From NCBI GenBank assembly GCA_013398275.1, contig VZSE01000585.1, positions 97,376 to 161,375 on the forward strand: a stretch of DNA of 64,000 nt. Reading direction: 5' to 3'. Each line of letters begins with the position of its first letter. The stretch's first letter is position 1. Under the pieces are notes generated by a model. The model was not told the origin of the DNA. It saw only the letters and a program-made list of their open reading frames with translations, and did no database searches. This stretch comes from Promerops cafer (Eukaryota; Chordata; Aves; Passeriformes; Nectariniidae). This document shows, piece by piece, positions 62,158 through 64,000 of the stretch. A program made the position numbers and the translations under genes.

Positions 62158-63499
62158 CAGTTTTTTATTAAAGTGTAGCATAAATATCCCTTAAAATATG
62201 TAACTATGCTGTGTTTCACATGGCATACATCAATATTCTTCAGCCTTTCTTATTTGAGCAGTAAGTTGCAAATCACTAATGCATAAAATACTTCTGTTTA
62301 TATAAAAAGCAGAAGTTGCCCATTTAATGAGATTGCTATATTGTTTAAAATAATTTTACATAGAAAAGCATTCTTGAAGTGGCTCAAAAAGGGAAGCTTT
62401 TGGCTCAGAGGGCTAGGGGAAGGAAGGAAACAGAGCAGGTGTGAATTCCACTTCAGAAATTTCAGGTGGTATTTTTCTGCTTGCAGTTGCATGTTTGATT
62501 TGGTTTTCCTTCTAGGCACAAGTTGAAAAGGATCTCCCAGGCAGCTGGCCAGAGGAGACTTGCCATAATGCTCAGGCTTCTTCCCTCTCTCTTGGCTCAG
62601 GGAGCTAGCTGGCATTTTCTGGGGCTCTTCCCGCAGCTACCTGATAGGCTATTTATACTTTAACAACCCAATTAGAATTTTCTAATGATTTACTATTCTG
62701 TCCATATTAAAAAATTAGGTATGCAAAAAATACTTTTTCCATAAGAGTATATTATCACAGGTAAAACATTCTAACATGTTTTATTTTCAGGTGAAGTTGG
62801 TGTTGCCCCTTTTTTATCACCTGGAAGTAACGTAAAGGGATTCTGTTGATTTCTTACACATTATAAACGTTTATACTTTGAAGTTAGAATTCAAGGAAGG
62901 TTCCTAGCTTCCACTGGTGGCACAAGTTGGTTTTTTTTCCAGTCTTTAACTGTTGTATTTTTAATGAATTATGCACAAGTGCTATCTGTGAAATAATATC
63001 TGGTTACAGAAACTGGTTTGAAGTACAAGCCTGTTTACATTTTATCTATTTCTCTTTCTCCAGTCATTAATACACCACTTTTAGCCAGATTATGTGTTTC
63101 ATCATTTATTGGATAAAATTACAAATCTGCTTTCCCAAAAGGATTCTGAGCCTGACTGATACAAGTCTATTTAACTTCTTCGATATTTGAGTTAAGTAAA
63201 TGTGATGTTTACAGTCAGAATGACTGCCCTCAATACCACTTTCTCTGTTAGAATCAATAGTGATGGCCTAGGCATGAAAGGCCAGGCAAATTATTAAGAT
63301 GGAAGTTTTGAAGGATAACTGAATAAAAGTAGAAGTGCTGAAGTAATAATTTGTGTAACACACATATAGAACTGTAGATATTCTACATCTTATTCTTCTT
63401 CTAGATCCAGTTTTTGAATGCACAGTACCTCCAGATGTAGGTACTGTTTTGTGTGTTCATACCAGTTGTGTGTGCCCATCTCCTTAAGCCCTGGAACTA

Positions 63500-64000
63500 T
63501 CCAAGGATTGTTGTGTCACTGAGCAGAATTGAAGTGGTCTCTAGCAAGCTCCAGTAGATAGGTGAGCTGAAAATCAGGCAGGCCAAGGGCTAAAATAGGG
63601 CTTCCATAGGGCTCCATCCTAGTCTCAGTTCTCTTCAACATCTTCATGAACGACTTGGATGCGGGACTCTTAGGAATACTAAGTTTGCTGACAACATTAA
63701 ATTGGGAGGAGGTGTCGACACCCTTGAGGGCAGAGAGGCCCTGAAGAGAGACCTCAACAAATTAGAAAGACCTTGACAAATTACAGCACGGGGCAATCAC
63801 CAACCGTATGAAGTTTAACAAGGGAAAGTGCCGGATTCTGCACTGGGGTGGGGCAACTCTGGGGATGGATGGACAGACTGGGGAATGAGAGGCTGGAGAG
63901 CAACACCTTGAAAAGGGACCTGGGGGTCCTGGTCAGTGGCAAGTTGAACATGAGCCAGCAGTGCCCTGGCAGCCAGGAGGGCCAAGCGTGTCCTGGGGGC
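63500..64000 (+). mobile_element. CR1 LINE fragment, sense orientation, cut by the window end
   Basis: Contains GGGCTCCATCCTAGTCTCAG, TTCAACATCTTCATGAACGA, the AAATTGGGAGGAGG block, AAAAGGGACCTGGGGGTCCT and AACATGAGCCAGCAGTGCCC. These are ordered CR1 ORF2 and 3' segments. Stops show that it is dead, and the 3' end lies beyond the window. Confidence 0.9.

Larger units (their letters stand above)
62005..64000 (+). other. Intron 44, first 1996 nt, open at the window end
   Basis: Contains an AT microsatellite around a 21-nt N run and a CR1 that runs off the end of the window. I see no continuation exon on the + strand. Confidence 0.8.

Noticed and set aside
62791..62846. A possible next ADGRV1 exon after the TTATTTTCAG at 62790
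   Set aside because: The acceptor is good and the phase fits, but the frame reaches a stop after about 18 codons without a donor, and its content does not look like Calx-beta.
1..64000. Bacterial or phage systems, CRISPR arrays, operons, tRNA or rRNA genes
   Set aside because: The window is a spliced vertebrate gene with intronic retroelements; none of these was seen on either strand.

Overview
The window is a vertebrate, almost certainly avian, nuclear sequence lying wholly inside one giant gene on the + strand: ADGRV1 (also GPR98, VLGR1, MASS1), the very large adhesion GPCR of hair-cell ankle links and the photoreceptor periciliary membrane. Evidence for a bird: intronic CR1 LINE fragments with the typical 3' tail, and two LTR copies of an ERVL-type family that I recognise from bird genomes. 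ADGRV1 is Z-linked in chicken as far as I recall, so Z linkage is a plausible inference that the sequence itself cannot prove.

I could place 44 consecutive internal coding exons between 464 and 62004. All have AG/GT boundaries, and every donor phase matches the next acceptor phase. They join into one open frame of 9355 nt (3118 codons plus one nucleotide) with no stop or frameshift. Both ends of the gene are outside the window: no signal peptide, GPS/GAIN, seven-helix domain or C-terminal PDZ ligand is present. The reading frame and exon order agree with what I remember of human ADGRV1, from before the LamG domain to just after the EAR (EPTP) repeats.

Layout of the protein, numbered from the first codon in the window: about 20 Calx-beta domains in tandem, interrupted three times. 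A LamG/pentraxin-like domain sits at about residues 644-828 (exons 10-11). A small four-cysteine module resembling a PAN/apple fold sits at about 1760-1812 (exon 23). An EAR/EPTP propeller sits at about 2578-2914 (exons 36-41). All three appear to be inserted into the same loop of a Calx-beta domain, between the strand carrying the V-x-V-x-W motif and the D-Y/F-x-P strand. I consider this the most interesting observation in the window.

About 85% of the window is intron. It holds AT-rich unique sequence, seven recognisable CR1 pieces (six in the gene's own orientation), an ERVL-type solo LTR with a perfect 5-bp target duplication, an older LTR of the same family, several microsatellites and minisatellites, three runs of N and two single ambiguous bases. 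I found no second protein gene, no RNA gene and nothing prokaryotic.
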